DNA of 64,000 nt from Acidobacteriota bacterium. Lineage in GTDB: Bacteria; Acidobacteriota; Terriglobia; UBA7540. A model generated the notes under the pieces. It was not told the origin of the DNA and did not search any database. It saw only the letters and a program-made list of their open reading frames with translations. The position numbers and the translations under genes are program-made. The stretch's first letter is position 1, and each line of letters opens with the position of its first letter. The stretch is taken from NCBI GenBank assembly GCA_021838785.1, contig JAKCCV010000001.1, positions 62,001 to 126,000 of the forward strand, written 5' to 3'. This document shows positions 1-9,023 of the stretch, piece after piece.

Positions 1-560
1 AGAAAGAACGTGACTACCCCGCCCAACCCGGCTCCCATCATAAGCGCGACCGACCAAGTGGCCGAAGCTAAGGCGTTTGCAGGAAGAAGTTCTTCCGTGG
101 AAACCAGATCGGGCAAAAGCGCCGAACGGGCAGGCTCAAAAAATGAGGCAAAGATAATCTCGAGTCCCAGCAGCAAATAGATCAGCCATATCTGCGAGCG
201 GGCATGGACGGAGAGCAGTCCCAACACCACCACGCCTTGCAAAATGTCGGTCACAATCATCAGGCGGCGGCGCGAAAAACGGTCCACCACCGGGCCGGCC
301 AGCGGCGTCATCAACGCCCAGGGAAGGGTTTGAATAATCACCGCCCAGGCCACCGCCTCGCCACTGTGAGTCATTTTGTAGAGGAGGTCATAGACGGCCA
401 GGCTATAAAACCAGTCGCCGGTTTCGCTGACGAGTTGCGCGAGCCAAAGGCGTCGAAAATTTCGATTGGAGCGCACCAACCTCGCGTAGCGGCCGAGGAA
501 CCCGACCGCCGGCAAACCCTCCGCCGGACCGAATGAGGCGCTCGTAGGCTGGTCTTCCAT
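1..560 (-). CDS. MFS transporter, N-terminal part (cut by window edge)
   Basis: The frame opens at the ATG at 560 and stays open to the window start, giving 186 visible residues with no stop. After a basic, soluble N-terminus the protein shows the hydrophobic segments of a major facilitator superfamily permease. Between the second and third segments there is a motif A-like loop reading GPVVDRFSRRR, the family hallmark. A further helix reads LIYLLLGLEIIFASFFEPAR, as in the enterobactin-exporter/multidrug-type MFS branch. Substrate cannot be told from this fragment. It lies in the same orientation as the TonB receptor gene, which starts further right and ends 68 bp before it, so cotranscription is possible. 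Confidence 0.8.
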   Translation of the reverse strand, partial: MEDQPTSASFGPAEGLPAVGFLGRYARLVRSNRNFRRLWLAQLVSETGDWFYSLAVYDLLYKMTHSGEAVAWAVIIQTLPWALMTPLAGPVVDRFSRRRLMIVTDILQGVVVLGLLSVHARSQIWLIYLLLGLEIIFASFFEPARSALLPDLVSTEELLPANALASATWSVALMMGAGLGGVVTFF

Positions 561-628
561 GCGGTGAGGCGAGATTGTAGCACGCGGCAACCCGACAATG
601 GCGAGGGCCGCCCGACCTCTCAAAATTT

Positions 629-3154
629 TCAGTAAATGATATCCACCGATACGTCGTAGGTTCGGTGCTCGAAACCCACAAAATGTCCAAAATACGGCGA
701 GGTGATGTTGGAATATACATCGCGAGGGTTGAAATGGTTGGTCACATTGAAAATCTCCAGGTTGCCCCGCAGCGTGTGTTTTTTGAGCCAAGGAATCACT
801 GGGAAGTGGAAATCCTTCATCAACTTCATGTCCAAAGAGAGGAAGGTGGGAAAACGCAAGCGGTCCGGCGAGCCCACGTAATTTTGCTGTGCGTCCACAA
901 CCGAATAGGGGAACCCGGAATGAACGTCCAACAGTGGGCTAACGGTCGTCCGCCAAGGAAGGCGGAAACGACCCCAGGTCACCACCCGATGTGGAATGTC
1001 GGAAGGCAACGCCGCGAAAAAATTCGGACGGATAATCGGCTGCTCGAAGGGGACATAGATTTCCGACAAGGTATTGAGGTCGCCGCGCGTGCGGCTGTAA
1101 ATATAGGCCACATTGACGTCGGCGTTGCGGCCGGCCCGGTAGCGCAGCGTGGACTCAAATTCATGGTACCGCGCGCGGCCGGTGTTGCTGAGCAAAAGCA
1201 GCCCGCTCGAGGGGCCGGTGAGGCGAGGGCTGACCACAAATTCATCGTAGGTGCGGCTGGCAAGAAAGCTCAGGCGGAGAAGTAAATTGGGGGTGATTTC
1301 CTGGTCCCATTCGGCGTTCCAGGTGAGATTGTACGGCGTGCTCGCCAAGTGATGACCGGAGGGCACGATGGTTCCGTTTTCTCCCACCCGCTCATAAAAG
1401 TTTTGATAGGCGATGGGCGGCCCGAGCGGCACGCCCGAGGAATTAAATTCTGTGATGCGGCGAACAGGGTTATGAGTGAAGTCTCCCGCCAGCAGCGGCA
1501 CGCGGTCATAAAACACCCCAAAGCCACCCCGCAAGACGGTACGACCTTGCGAGCCGGGCGTATAGACGATGCCCAAGCGCGGTGAAAAGGCCGCGGCATC
1601 GCCAATCGTTTGCCCGCCATAGCGCAACCCCGTCTCAATGGCCCAGCGGTTGGCTAAAGCCCAATGGTCCTCCGCGAACGCCGCCAGTTCGGTATCCTCG
1701 GCATTGAGAGGCGCAGGCCCGGTAAAGTCAATCTGCTCGGCCAGTGACCCGTCCTGCCGTTGAACGAGGACCGGATGAGAGATGCTCACGCCATCGTAAG
1801 CGCGATGGACAAAATCATCTCCGATGGTCAGCAGATGCCTTCCCCAGCCGCGCCAACGCGGGAATTCATAAGTCTGCATGATTTCCTGCTGATTGCTCGA
1901 ACGGTTCCAAGCGTTAAAATAGTTTCCACCCCAGCCTTCCGGCGTCACCAGCATATCGCGCGGCCCTTGCCCGTTCGCATAACTGGAGAAGAGTGTCTCT
2001 TTGAGGATGGTGGTGAGAATGCCGCCGCCGGGCCGCAGGTAACGGTCGGTGAGCCCCACGGATTCGCCTCGCTGACCGTAATTGGAAGAGGCGGATTGAG
2101 GAATCAAGGAGTCAATGTTCGCGAATTCGCGGCGGAGGGGAAAGACGCTGACATTGGCGCTCAACAGGTGGCGGTCCGAAAAAATGTATTGGAAATCGGT
2201 TAACGAGGTCAGCCCTTCCGTTTTGATTTCGTTGTGCGGGTAAGGAAGCCCGCGGACAGGGTTGCGGCCATAGATATAAACCAAGTACTCCGCGAAATCA
2301 AATTTGCCGGGAATCAGAGGGCCGCCAAAACTGAGCCGCGGGCGGTCATCGGCAATGCCCGCGATGTGCCCGGCCTCGATGCGCGGCGTGGGCAGAAAGT
2401 CATTGAGTTGATACGTCCAGCGGTCCGGCGGAGCCTTGGTGTGAATCGTCGCCAACCCGCCGGAAAAACTTCCGTACTGGGCAAGGTAAGGTGATTTGTA
2501 AACTTGCAATGACTCAATGGCGTCAATAGGGACGTCAATCGAAAAACTGCCCGTCACCGGGTCCACGGTTTCTGCGGAATTCACCAGCAGCATCCCCTGA
2601 TTTTCGAGCGAACCCTTGATGCTCAGGCGGCCATCGGGAGTCCGCACGACGCCCGGCACCAACGGCAGAGCCGCCGTAAACTTTTCCTGCACCAGAGGCA
2701 AGCTCTCAAGGGCTGTGGAGTTCAAGGTGGACGCACGCGCGGCGCTCCTTGTGGAAATACGGCCTGCCTTGCCGTGAACCTCAACCGTCTGGCGCAGAAA
2801 TATCTCAGGAGGTAGGGTCACATCGAGCAAAGGCGAGGCTTGCGCGCCGATTTTGATTCCTCGCTTCTCGACCGGCTGATGGCGGATGGCAGCGCAGGTG
2901 AGATTGAACGATCCGGGGACCAGGCCCGTAAAGGAAAACCTTCCGCGCGAATTCGTCCGCACGGTGAGACCCTGGCTCAATCCCGGGCCGTTCAGGGTGC
3001 AAGCGGCTCCGGCGATGGGCGCTCCGCTCGCGTCTTTGACGGTTCCCGCTAAGCCGAACGACGAGGCCGCCGCCAGGCGCGGGCTCAAGCAGAGGAGCAT
3101 GAGGGCGATCGCACGGGCAAAAGCGCCGAGACATTGCCGATGATGAGAGGTCAC
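629..3154 (-). CDS. TonB-dependent receptor with carboxypeptidase-like N-terminal domain (Oar-type)
   Basis: An 841-residue outer-membrane protein. Residues 1-30 form a signal peptide with a hydrophobic core and an AAA-type cleavage region. Residues about 35-115 form a carboxypeptidase regulatory-like beta domain (GTVKDASGAPIAGA, then GRFSFTGLVPGSF), followed by a plug-like region (residues ~150-240, with IDAIESLQVYKSPYLAQYG) and a long aromatic-rich beta-barrel that ends in a tyrosine, as outer-membrane barrels usually end in an aromatic residue. This architecture is typical of the expanded Oar-like receptors of acidobacteria. The ligand is unknown; oligosaccharides or peptides are usual guesses. 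It is divergent from the secretin gene. Confidence 0.88.
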   Translation of the reverse strand: MTSHHRQCLGAFARAIALMLLCLSPRLAAASSFGLAGTVKDASGAPIAGAACTLNGPGLSQGLTVRTNSRGRFSFTGLVPGSFNLTCAAIRHQPVEKRGIKIGAQASPLLDVTLPPEIFLRQTVEVHGKAGRISTRSAARASTLNSTALESLPLVQEKFTAALPLVPGVVRTPDGRLSIKGSLENQGMLLVNSAETVDPVTGSFSIDVPIDAIESLQVYKSPYLAQYGSFSGGLATIHTKAPPDRWTYQLNDFLPTPRIEAGHIAGIADDRPRLSFGGPLIPGKFDFAEYLVYIYGRNPVRGLPYPHNEIKTEGLTSLTDFQYIFSDRHLLSANVSVFPLRREFANIDSLIPQSASSNYGQRGESVGLTDRYLRPGGGILTTILKETLFSSYANGQGPRDMLVTPEGWGGNYFNAWNRSSNQQEIMQTYEFPRWRGWGRHLLTIGDDFVHRAYDGVSISHPVLVQRQDGSLAEQIDFTGPAPLNAEDTELAAFAEDHWALANRWAIETGLRYGGQTIGDAAAFSPRLGIVYTPGSQGRTVLRGGFGVFYDRVPLLAGDFTHNPVRRITEFNSSGVPLGPPIAYQNFYERVGENGTIVPSGHHLASTPYNLTWNAEWDQEITPNLLLRLSFLASRTYDEFVVSPRLTGPSSGLLLLSNTGRARYHEFESTLRYRAGRNADVNVAYIYSRTRGDLNTLSEIYVPFEQPIIRPNFFAALPSDIPHRVVTWGRFRLPWRTTVSPLLDVHSGFPYSVVDAQQNYVGSPDRLRFPTFLSLDMKLMKDFHFPVIPWLKKHTLRGNLEIFNVTNHFNPRDVYSNITSPYFGHFVGFEHRTYDVSVDIIY

Positions 3155-3430
3155 GATTACTAGATGCGGCGACTTCCATCCGCGTCACTTGCATTGTACA
3201 CGCGATGGGCGTTCGACATTAGCCCCGATTTTGAGTTCGGGAGAACGCCTCCTGCCCGAAACGGACGATTCTTCCGGCGGCTCCCGCCGCGAGCCTCGTT
3301 CCGGCCTCCGCTCACCATCAAAAGAGCGCTCACATTTCGCGGCAAGGCAACTATCCGGCTTGCCTTTGCTTCTGGGTATGATGATAATGTTCTCCGAGGG
3401 GAATCGCCGCGGGCGGAGGGCCCAAAAGGG
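3155..3430. other. Divergent intergenic region between receptor and secretin operon
   Basis: This 276-bp stretch separates the outward-facing receptor and secretin genes and must hold promoters for both. The secretin frame is open back to 3164, but the lipoprotein-like signal sequence and the purine-rich site before 3431 argue that this part is untranslated. I found no promoter pair good enough to name. Confidence 0.4.
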
Positions 3431-5260
3431 ATGATCAGTCACAAGGTTCGCTGGGCAGCGGGGATTGTGAGCGTAGGAATGTGTCTCGCCTGCACCCCAG
3501 GGAATACGTTTTTCCGGCAGGGATTGAAAGCGGAAGAAAGGAAAGACTGGGATACCGCCGTCGTGGATTTTGACCAAGCCGTGAAGTCTCGGCCGGAAAA
3601 CGCGGATTATCGGCTCCATGAACGGTATGCCAGAAGCCAAGCGGCCATCTTTCACGTCGAACAAGGCAAACGCGACCTGAAAGCCGGCCGCACCGAACAG
3701 GCGATCGGTGAATTTCAGAAAGCCCACAGCATTGACCCCTCCAATCAGGCCGCCGACCAGTATCTGACGCGGCTTTTGGCCATGCAGGCGGCGGCGAAGG
3801 AGCAACGCACCCAGGCTTTGCGGAAAGCCATCCAAGCGAGTGAAGCCGCCGGTCAGCGCCAAATCGTCGAACTCCAGCCCCTGCCCCAAACCCCCATCGC
3901 GCGCTTAAGAATCAGCGGCGATAGTGAGCGGGTGTACGAAAGCCTCGCCAAATTGGCCAACCTGAATGTGGCGTTCACCTCAGATTTTCAGCCCCGTCCC
4001 GTGACGCTCGACTTGACGGACGTGAAGGTAGGCGACGCGCTGCGCATCCTTGCCCTTCAAACCCACACTTTTTGGCGCGTGATGACCCCCAACACCATTC
4101 TCGTGGTTCCGGATAACCCGGCCAACCGTCGGGAATACGAGCAAGAAATCACCAAGGCGATCTATTTGACCAACCCGATGCAGCCGGCCGACCGGACGGC
4201 CATCACCACCGCCCTCAAGCAAATTTTGGGCATTCAGCGCATCATTGATAATCCGCTGGCGAACGCCATCATCATCCGCGCCTCACCGCATCGCATAGCG
4301 GAAGCAGAGCGATTGATAGACGATTTGGATCGCGGCAAAGCGGAGATCTTGATTGATGTGGATGTGCTGGAGGCTGACGCGGACCGGATCCGCGATTTGG
4401 GCCTCAACACGACGCAGGCGTTGAATTTTCCGGCTTCGGCCGGCTTCCCATCCGGTACGCAGGCGGTCCTCGGTTTTACACCGCTAAAGGGAGTCACGGT
4501 CAACGGCATTACGGGGGTTCCGCTGAACCAACTGGGCAATTCGCTCAACAGCAAAAACTTTAGCATCGCCGTGCCGGGAGCCGTGGCCACGGCGCTCATG
4601 GACGATTCTCACACCCGAATTCTCGATAACCCGGAGGTTCGGGTGACCGACGGCGCAACCGCGACTCTAAAGATCGGCAGCAGCGTGCCGATCGCAACGG
4701 GCAGCTTTCTACCCTCTTTCGGGGGAAGCATCACCGGGGCCACGACCACCGGGGCAACGACGCCCAGCTTTGGGCTATTGGCCAGCACGCAGTTCACGTA
4801 CAAGGATGTGGGCGTCAGTTTGACGATCACGCCGCATCTCATGACCGACGGCGAAATTGAGCTGAAAACGAAGATTGACATTTCTTCCCTCGCCCAAAAT
4901 TTCAACATTGGCGGCATCGAGGAACCCAGTTTCGGCCAACGGCAGATTGAGCAAGATATCCGGCTGAAGGAAGGCGAGGTGAGTCTGTTGGGAGGGTTAA
5001 TCGAAAGGACCACGACCACCGAGACGACCGGCTTGCCAGGGCTGGGCGATATTCCGGGCCTCAAATATCTTTTTGCGCAAAATCATCGTGAGAAAGTCAA
5101 CACGGAGGTGCTGGTCATGCTGACGCCCCACGTCATTCGCTTGCCCGAACCGCCGGTCGAAGCCGCCAGCACCAACCCCGCCCCGGGCACGACTTCTTCT
5201 GCTCCATCCTTGCCGGCTGCCGGGCCGCCGGCGGCCGGTGTACCTCCGGAGTCTCCATGA
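3431..5260 (+). CDS. gspD: Type II secretion / type IV pilus secretin
   Basis: A 609-residue outer-membrane secretin, the export channel of the machine encoded downstream. I take the ATG at 3431 as the start because it directly precedes a hydrophobic signal segment with a lipobox-like cysteine (MCLAC, with an unusual Cys at -3) and follows a GAGGGCCCAAAAGGG stretch. The frame is open back to 3164, but that extension has no signal features. Tetratricopeptide-like helices (residues ~25-120) precede an N0/N1-type region (LANLNVAFTSDF, VGDALRILALQT). The secretin domain contains VPGAVATALMDDSHTRILDNPEV and the conserved GLIERTTTTETTGLPGLGDIPGLKYLF core, ending in VLVMLTPHVIR. The C-terminus is Pro/Ala-rich. 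It overlaps the next gene by 4 bp. Confidence 0.9.
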   Translation: MISHKVRWAAGIVSVGMCLACTPGNTFFRQGLKAEERKDWDTAVVDFDQAVKSRPENADYRLHERYARSQAAIFHVEQGKRDLKAGRTEQAIGEFQKAHSIDPSNQAADQYLTRLLAMQAAAKEQRTQALRKAIQASEAAGQRQIVELQPLPQTPIARLRISGDSERVYESLAKLANLNVAFTSDFQPRPVTLDLTDVKVGDALRILALQTHTFWRVMTPNTILVVPDNPANRREYEQEITKAIYLTNPMQPADRTAITTALKQILGIQRIIDNPLANAIIIRASPHRIAEAERLIDDLDRGKAEILIDVDVLEADADRIRDLGLNTTQALNFPASAGFPSGTQAVLGFTPLKGVTVNGITGVPLNQLGNSLNSKNFSIAVPGAVATALMDDSHTRILDNPEVRVTDGATATLKIGSSVPIATGSFLPSFGGSITGATTTGATTPSFGLLASTQFTYKDVGVSLTITPHLMTDGEIELKTKIDISSLAQNFNIGGIEEPSFGQRQIEQDIRLKEGEVSLLGGLIERTTTTETTGLPGLGDIPGLKYLFAQNHREKVNTEVLVMLTPHVIRLPEPPVEAASTNPAPGTTSSAPSLPAAGPPAAGVPPESP

Positions 5261-5739
5261 ACCGCGTTTTAAGACGAGTCAGTAAGCAGCGTAACTCTGC
5301 GGGCTTTACGTTCGTGGAACTGATCACCGCCGTCGCCATTATTCTTCTGCTGACGACCATGGCTTTGCCGGTGGCCGAGACGGAGGTGAAAGAACAGAAG
5401 GAGGTCGAGTTGCGGCGCGATCTGCGAGAGATGCGCAATGCCATTGACCGCTACAAGGATTTCTCCGATGAGGGCCTGATTCCTCCCACGCTCGACGGGT
5501 TCGGCTATCCCCCTTCCCTGCAAGCGTTGGTGAACGGCGTTAAACTGAAGGGGACCGATGTGCGCTACAAGTTTTTGCGCCGCATCCCGCGCGACCCGAT
5601 GACCGGGCATCGAGATTGGGGTTTGCGCTCCATGCAAGACAGCCCTGACTCGCAAAGCTGGGGCGGGCAAAACGTGTTCGATGTGTATTCAAAAAGTCAG
5701 GGCGTGGCATTGAATGGTACGCATTATGACACCTGGTAA
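5257..5739 (+). CDS. gspG: Major pseudopilin, GspG-like
   Basis: A 160-residue pseudopilin. The type III signal reads NSAG/FTFVELITAV, with Gly at -1 and Glu at +5, followed by a hydrophobic helix and an amphipathic spine (EVELRRDLREMRNAIDRYKD). The C-terminal part has the GspG-type layout, in which domain turns carry RIPRDPMTG and an NVFDVYSKS segment. It forms the periplasmic pseudopilus rod after processing by a prepilin peptidase, which is not encoded in this window. The ATG overlaps the secretin stop (ATGA), indicating translational coupling. Confidence 0.88.
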   Translation: MNRVLRRVSKQRNSAGFTFVELITAVAIILLLTTMALPVAETEVKEQKEVELRRDLREMRNAIDRYKDFSDEGLIPPTLDGFGYPPSLQALVNGVKLKGTDVRYKFLRRIPRDPMTGHRDWGLRSMQDSPDSQSWGGQNVFDVYSKSQGVALNGTHYDTW

Positions 5740-6157
5740 TCTTAAAAACTCGAAGGCCCATCCGCTCCGGCTGGAGACCGCCTTTACTTTCCTCGAAATG
5801 ATGGTGGTCATGACGTTGATTCTCATCCTGGCGGCCATGGCGGTTCCCACGCTTCGCACCACCATCATTCGCGCCCGCGAAGCCGTTCTCCGCGACGATT
5901 TGTTCACCATGCGCAAGCTCATTGACCAATACACCATTGACAAACAGCAGCCCCCGCAATCGCTGGACGATTTGGTTCAGGCCGGATATCTGCGAGGCGG
6001 CATTCCGAAGGATCCCTTCACCGGCTCCAATAAAACCTGGAAAGTCGAGACTGAAGACGTGCCCGTCGGAGCCGGCGAGGTCGTTCCCGGAATCGTGGAC
6101 GTACACAGCGGCTCGAACCAGATTTCGCTGGATGGCACGCCGTACAGTAGCTGGTAG
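5714..6157 (+). CDS. Second GspG-like pseudopilin with Ala at the -1 cleavage position
   Basis: A 147-residue paralogue of the preceding pseudopilin with the same overall form: hydrophobic helix, then a helix containing LRDDLFTMRKLIDQY and the segment GGIPKDPFTGSNKTW. The processing site reads LETA/FTFLEMMVV, with Glu at +5 retained but Ala where Gly is usual at -1. Two starts are possible: 5714 (overlapping the previous gene by 26 bp) or the ATG at 5726. Both leave the signal intact. It probably forms part of the pseudopilus with the first copy. Confidence 0.82.
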   Translation: MVRIMTPGNLKNSKAHPLRLETAFTFLEMMVVMTLILILAAMAVPTLRTTIIRAREAVLRDDLFTMRKLIDQYTIDKQQPPQSLDDLVQAGYLRGGIPKDPFTGSNKTWKVETEDVPVGAGEVVPGIVDVHSGSNQISLDGTPYSSW

Positions 6158-6159
6158 GG

Positions 6160-7368
6160 ATGACTGAATTCATCTGCAAACTGGGCGCCCCGAGCGGGCG
6201 AGTCACTGAAGAGACCCATCAAGCGACGTCGGAAAACGAACTGCGCTCCCGTCTGGCCGCGGAAGGTTATTATGTCTTTTCAATCCGACCCAAGGATTTG
6301 TTGCGGATTCGCCTCGGCCAAGCTCACCGTTCGGCCCCGGTGAAGGCGGATGATCTCCTGGTGTTCAACCAACAGTTTGTCACCCTGGCAAAATCCGGCT
6401 TGCCGCTGCAGAAATCGCTTGACCTATTGGCGCGCCAGGCACGAAGTGCCGAGATTGGGGGGATTCTCGAACAGGTTCGGGACAGAGTGCGCGAAGGAGA
6501 GATGCTCTCGAACGCCTTTGAGTCCACGGGACGCTTTCCCAAAATCTATTGCGCCACCTTGCGGGCGGGCGAGCGGAGCGGCAGCCTCGACAAAGTGCTT
6601 TCGCAATACGTGGCCTATCAGAAAGTCGCGCGAGGCTTCCGCAAAAAGTTTCTTTCCGCTCTGATCTATCCGGCATTTCTGCTCGTGTTTCTTGTGGGGT
6701 TGATCATTCTCGTGGACTTGTTCATTATTCCAAAGTTCACGGAGTTCTACGCCGAACTGAACGTTCCCTTGCCCGCGCTGACCGTGGTGCTGATCACCCT
6801 CGGCCAAGTGATGCGCAAATGGGCCATTGCCGCGCTGGTGGGTATCGCGCTAATCATCATAGCCCTCCGCGCCGCCGGACAATCGGGGATTTTTCGGATG
6901 GCCTGGGAAAGGCTTAAATTTCGCCTGCCGGTGGCGGGAAATCTTCTGCTGAAGTTTTCCGTGGCCGAATTCGCCAGAACGCTCGCCACCTTGCTCCAGG
7001 CAGGCACGCCGATCGTGGCGGCTCTTCAGACCGCGTCGGAAGCCTCTTCCAGCCCTTTGCTCGCGCGCGGCGTGGCGGAAGCGCGAAAGGATGTGACGGC
7101 CGGCAAATCGCTGAGCGCCAGCCTGCGCGCCACCGGCTTGTTCCCCGACATGGCGCTGGATATGGTGGAAGTAGGAGAAACCACGGGCGCCCTGCCTTCC
7201 ATGCTCGATGCAGTGGCGGATTTTTATGAGGAAGATGTGGGCATTGATCTCTCGGCTTTGGTGGCGCTGGTGGATCCCTTAATGATCGCCATTATCGCGG
7301 TCGCCGTGGGATTCGTGCTGGTGGGATTTTACTTGCCGCTGTTCTCTCTGGCGTCCCAAGTGCATTGA
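6160..7368 (+). CDS. gspF: Inner-membrane platform protein of type II secretion / type IV pilus (GspF/PilC)
   Basis: A 402-residue polytopic protein with two homologous T2SSF domains (about residues 65-190 and 270-390). Each carries the family pattern, seen as FNQQFVTLAKSGLPLQKSLDLLA and FARTLATLLQAGTPIVAALQTA. There are three membrane spans: FLVGLIILVDLFII, the region around AIAALVGIALIIIAL, and a C-terminal MIAIIAVAVGFVLVGFYLPLF. It anchors the ATPase and helps move pseudopilin subunits out of the membrane. It starts 2 bp after the preceding pseudopilin gene. Confidence 0.92.
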   Translation: MTEFICKLGAPSGRVTEETHQATSENELRSRLAAEGYYVFSIRPKDLLRIRLGQAHRSAPVKADDLLVFNQQFVTLAKSGLPLQKSLDLLARQARSAEIGGILEQVRDRVREGEMLSNAFESTGRFPKIYCATLRAGERSGSLDKVLSQYVAYQKVARGFRKKFLSALIYPAFLLVFLVGLIILVDLFIIPKFTEFYAELNVPLPALTVVLITLGQVMRKWAIAALVGIALIIIALRAAGQSGIFRMAWERLKFRLPVAGNLLLKFSVAEFARTLATLLQAGTPIVAALQTASEASSSPLLARGVAEARKDVTAGKSLSASLRATGLFPDMALDMVEVGETTGALPSMLDAVADFYEEDVGIDLSALVALVDPLMIAIIAVAVGFVLVGFYLPLFSLASQVH

Positions 7369-7386
7369 AGCGATTGCGAGGAGAAT

Positions 7387-8997
7387 GTGGAACCGAACGC
7401 CACGCCGGATGTGAATGCAGAAATCGCCATGGCCCGCGAGCGGGCCGCCCGCTACCACTTTGAGTTTGTGGACCTGGGCGATTTTCGGCCGGAACCCGAC
7501 CTGCTGCGTTCCATTCCGCTCGACTTGATGCTTCGGTACGAGTTTCTTCCCCTGGCCGCCCAGGACCATCAATTGGTCGTAGCCATCAGCGATCCCACGG
7601 ATTTGGCTCGGCTGGACGAAATCAGCGCCCGGCTCGACCGGCGCTTGATTGTGAAGGTCGCCTCCGCCAGCCAAATCAAGGAATTTCTGGCCAAGACGGA
7701 CCCCTCCCAGCGAGTTCTCGACGAGGCCACCAGCGAATTCCGCCTCGACGTGATCCGCGAGGAAGAGAACGGAGACGAAAAGCTCTCGCTCGAGCAACTG
7801 GTAGGCGTCAAGGACGTGAGCCCGGTCATCCGGCTGGTAGATTCGATTATCTTCGCGGGTTTGGAGCGACGCGCGAGCGATATTCACTTGGAGAGCCGGG
7901 ACAACTCCATGGTGGTGAAGTATCGGGTGGACGGCGTGTTGCAGCAAGCCATGGCGCCGCTCGGTCCGGAGTATCAATCGAACATCATCACGCGCATCAA
8001 GGTCATGGCGGAACTTGACATCGCCGAGCGGCGGATACCGCAGGACGGCCGATTCCGAGTCAGTTATCGAGGACGCTTGATTGATTTCCGCGTCAGCATT
8101 ATGCCCTCCATCCACGGCGAAGATGCCGTGCTTCGCATCCTTGATAAGGAGTCTTTGCATGAGAAGTTCCGCCAGCTTCGGCTCGACGTGCTGGGATTTT
8201 CCGACCACGAGATTCGCCGCTTGCGACGCTTCATCCGCGAGCCTTACGGCATGGTTCTGGTGACGGGACCGACGGGCAGCGGAAAAACCACCAGCCTCTA
8301 CGCGGCGCTTTCCGAAATCAAGAGCGATGAAGACAAGATTGTTACCATTGAGGATCCGGTGGAATATCAGATCCGCGGCATCACCCAAATTCCCGTCAAC
8401 GAGAAAAAGGGATTAACCTTTGCGCGCGGGCTGCGCTCCATCTTGCGGCACGACCCGGACAAGATTATGGTGGGCGAGATTCGGGACAATGATACCGCCC
8501 AAATCGCCATTCAGTCCGCGCTCACGGGGCATCTGGTTTTTACCACCGTCCACGCCAACAACGTGGTGGACGTGCTAGGCCGCTTTCTCAACATGGGCGT
8601 TGAACCTTACAACTTTGTTTCCGCCCTGAATTGTATCCTGGCGCAGCGACTGGTCCGGACGATTTGCGAAGCCTGCAAGCGGCCCTCCCCGCCGTCACGG
8701 GAGCTGATGGAAGAGTCGGGCCTGGTGGCCGCGCAATGGCAGGACGTCACGTTTTATGAAGGCACGGGCTGCCCCAAGTGCAATGGCACCGGCTACCGTG
8801 GTCGCACGGCCATCGGAGAACTGATGGCGCTGTCGGACCCGATCCGCGAGATGATCCTTGAGAAGAGGCCGTCGTCTGAAATTCGGCGGCTGGCCCGCGA
8901 CGAGGGGATGCGCACGTTGCGCGAATCCGCCCTCGAAAAGGTGCGAATGGGCGTGACCACGCTCAAGGAGATCAACAAAGTTACTTTTGTGGAGTAA
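7387..8997 (+). CDS. gspE: Secretion / pilus assembly ATPase (GspE/PilB)
   Basis: A 536-residue cytoplasmic ATPase that powers pseudopilus assembly. The start is a GTG preceded by GCGAGGAGA. An N-terminal MshEN-like domain (residues ~15-110) binds the membrane apparatus. The RecA-like core has Walker A GPTGSGKTT at 294-302, an Asp box (TIEDPVEY), Walker B (KIMVGEIRD) and a His box (TGHLVFTTVHANN). A four-cysteine zinc site (CEAC near 428, CPKC near 462) is typical of GspE/PilB and absent from PilT-type retraction ATPases. It lies 18 bp after the platform gene. Confidence 0.93.
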   Translation: MEPNATPDVNAEIAMARERAARYHFEFVDLGDFRPEPDLLRSIPLDLMLRYEFLPLAAQDHQLVVAISDPTDLARLDEISARLDRRLIVKVASASQIKEFLAKTDPSQRVLDEATSEFRLDVIREEENGDEKLSLEQLVGVKDVSPVIRLVDSIIFAGLERRASDIHLESRDNSMVVKYRVDGVLQQAMAPLGPEYQSNIITRIKVMAELDIAERRIPQDGRFRVSYRGRLIDFRVSIMPSIHGEDAVLRILDKESLHEKFRQLRLDVLGFSDHEIRRLRRFIREPYGMVLVTGPTGSGKTTSLYAALSEIKSDEDKIVTIEDPVEYQIRGITQIPVNEKKGLTFARGLRSILRHDPDKIMVGEIRDNDTAQIAIQSALTGHLVFTTVHANNVVDVLGRFLNMGVEPYNFVSALNCILAQRLVRTICEACKRPSPPSRELMEESGLVAAQWQDVTFYEGTGCPKCNGTGYRGRTAIGELMALSDPIREMILEKRPSSEIRRLARDEGMRTLRESALEKVRMGVTTLKEINKVTFVE

Positions 8998-9023
8998 CGC
9001 TTCCCGCTCGAGGCGCTCGACCC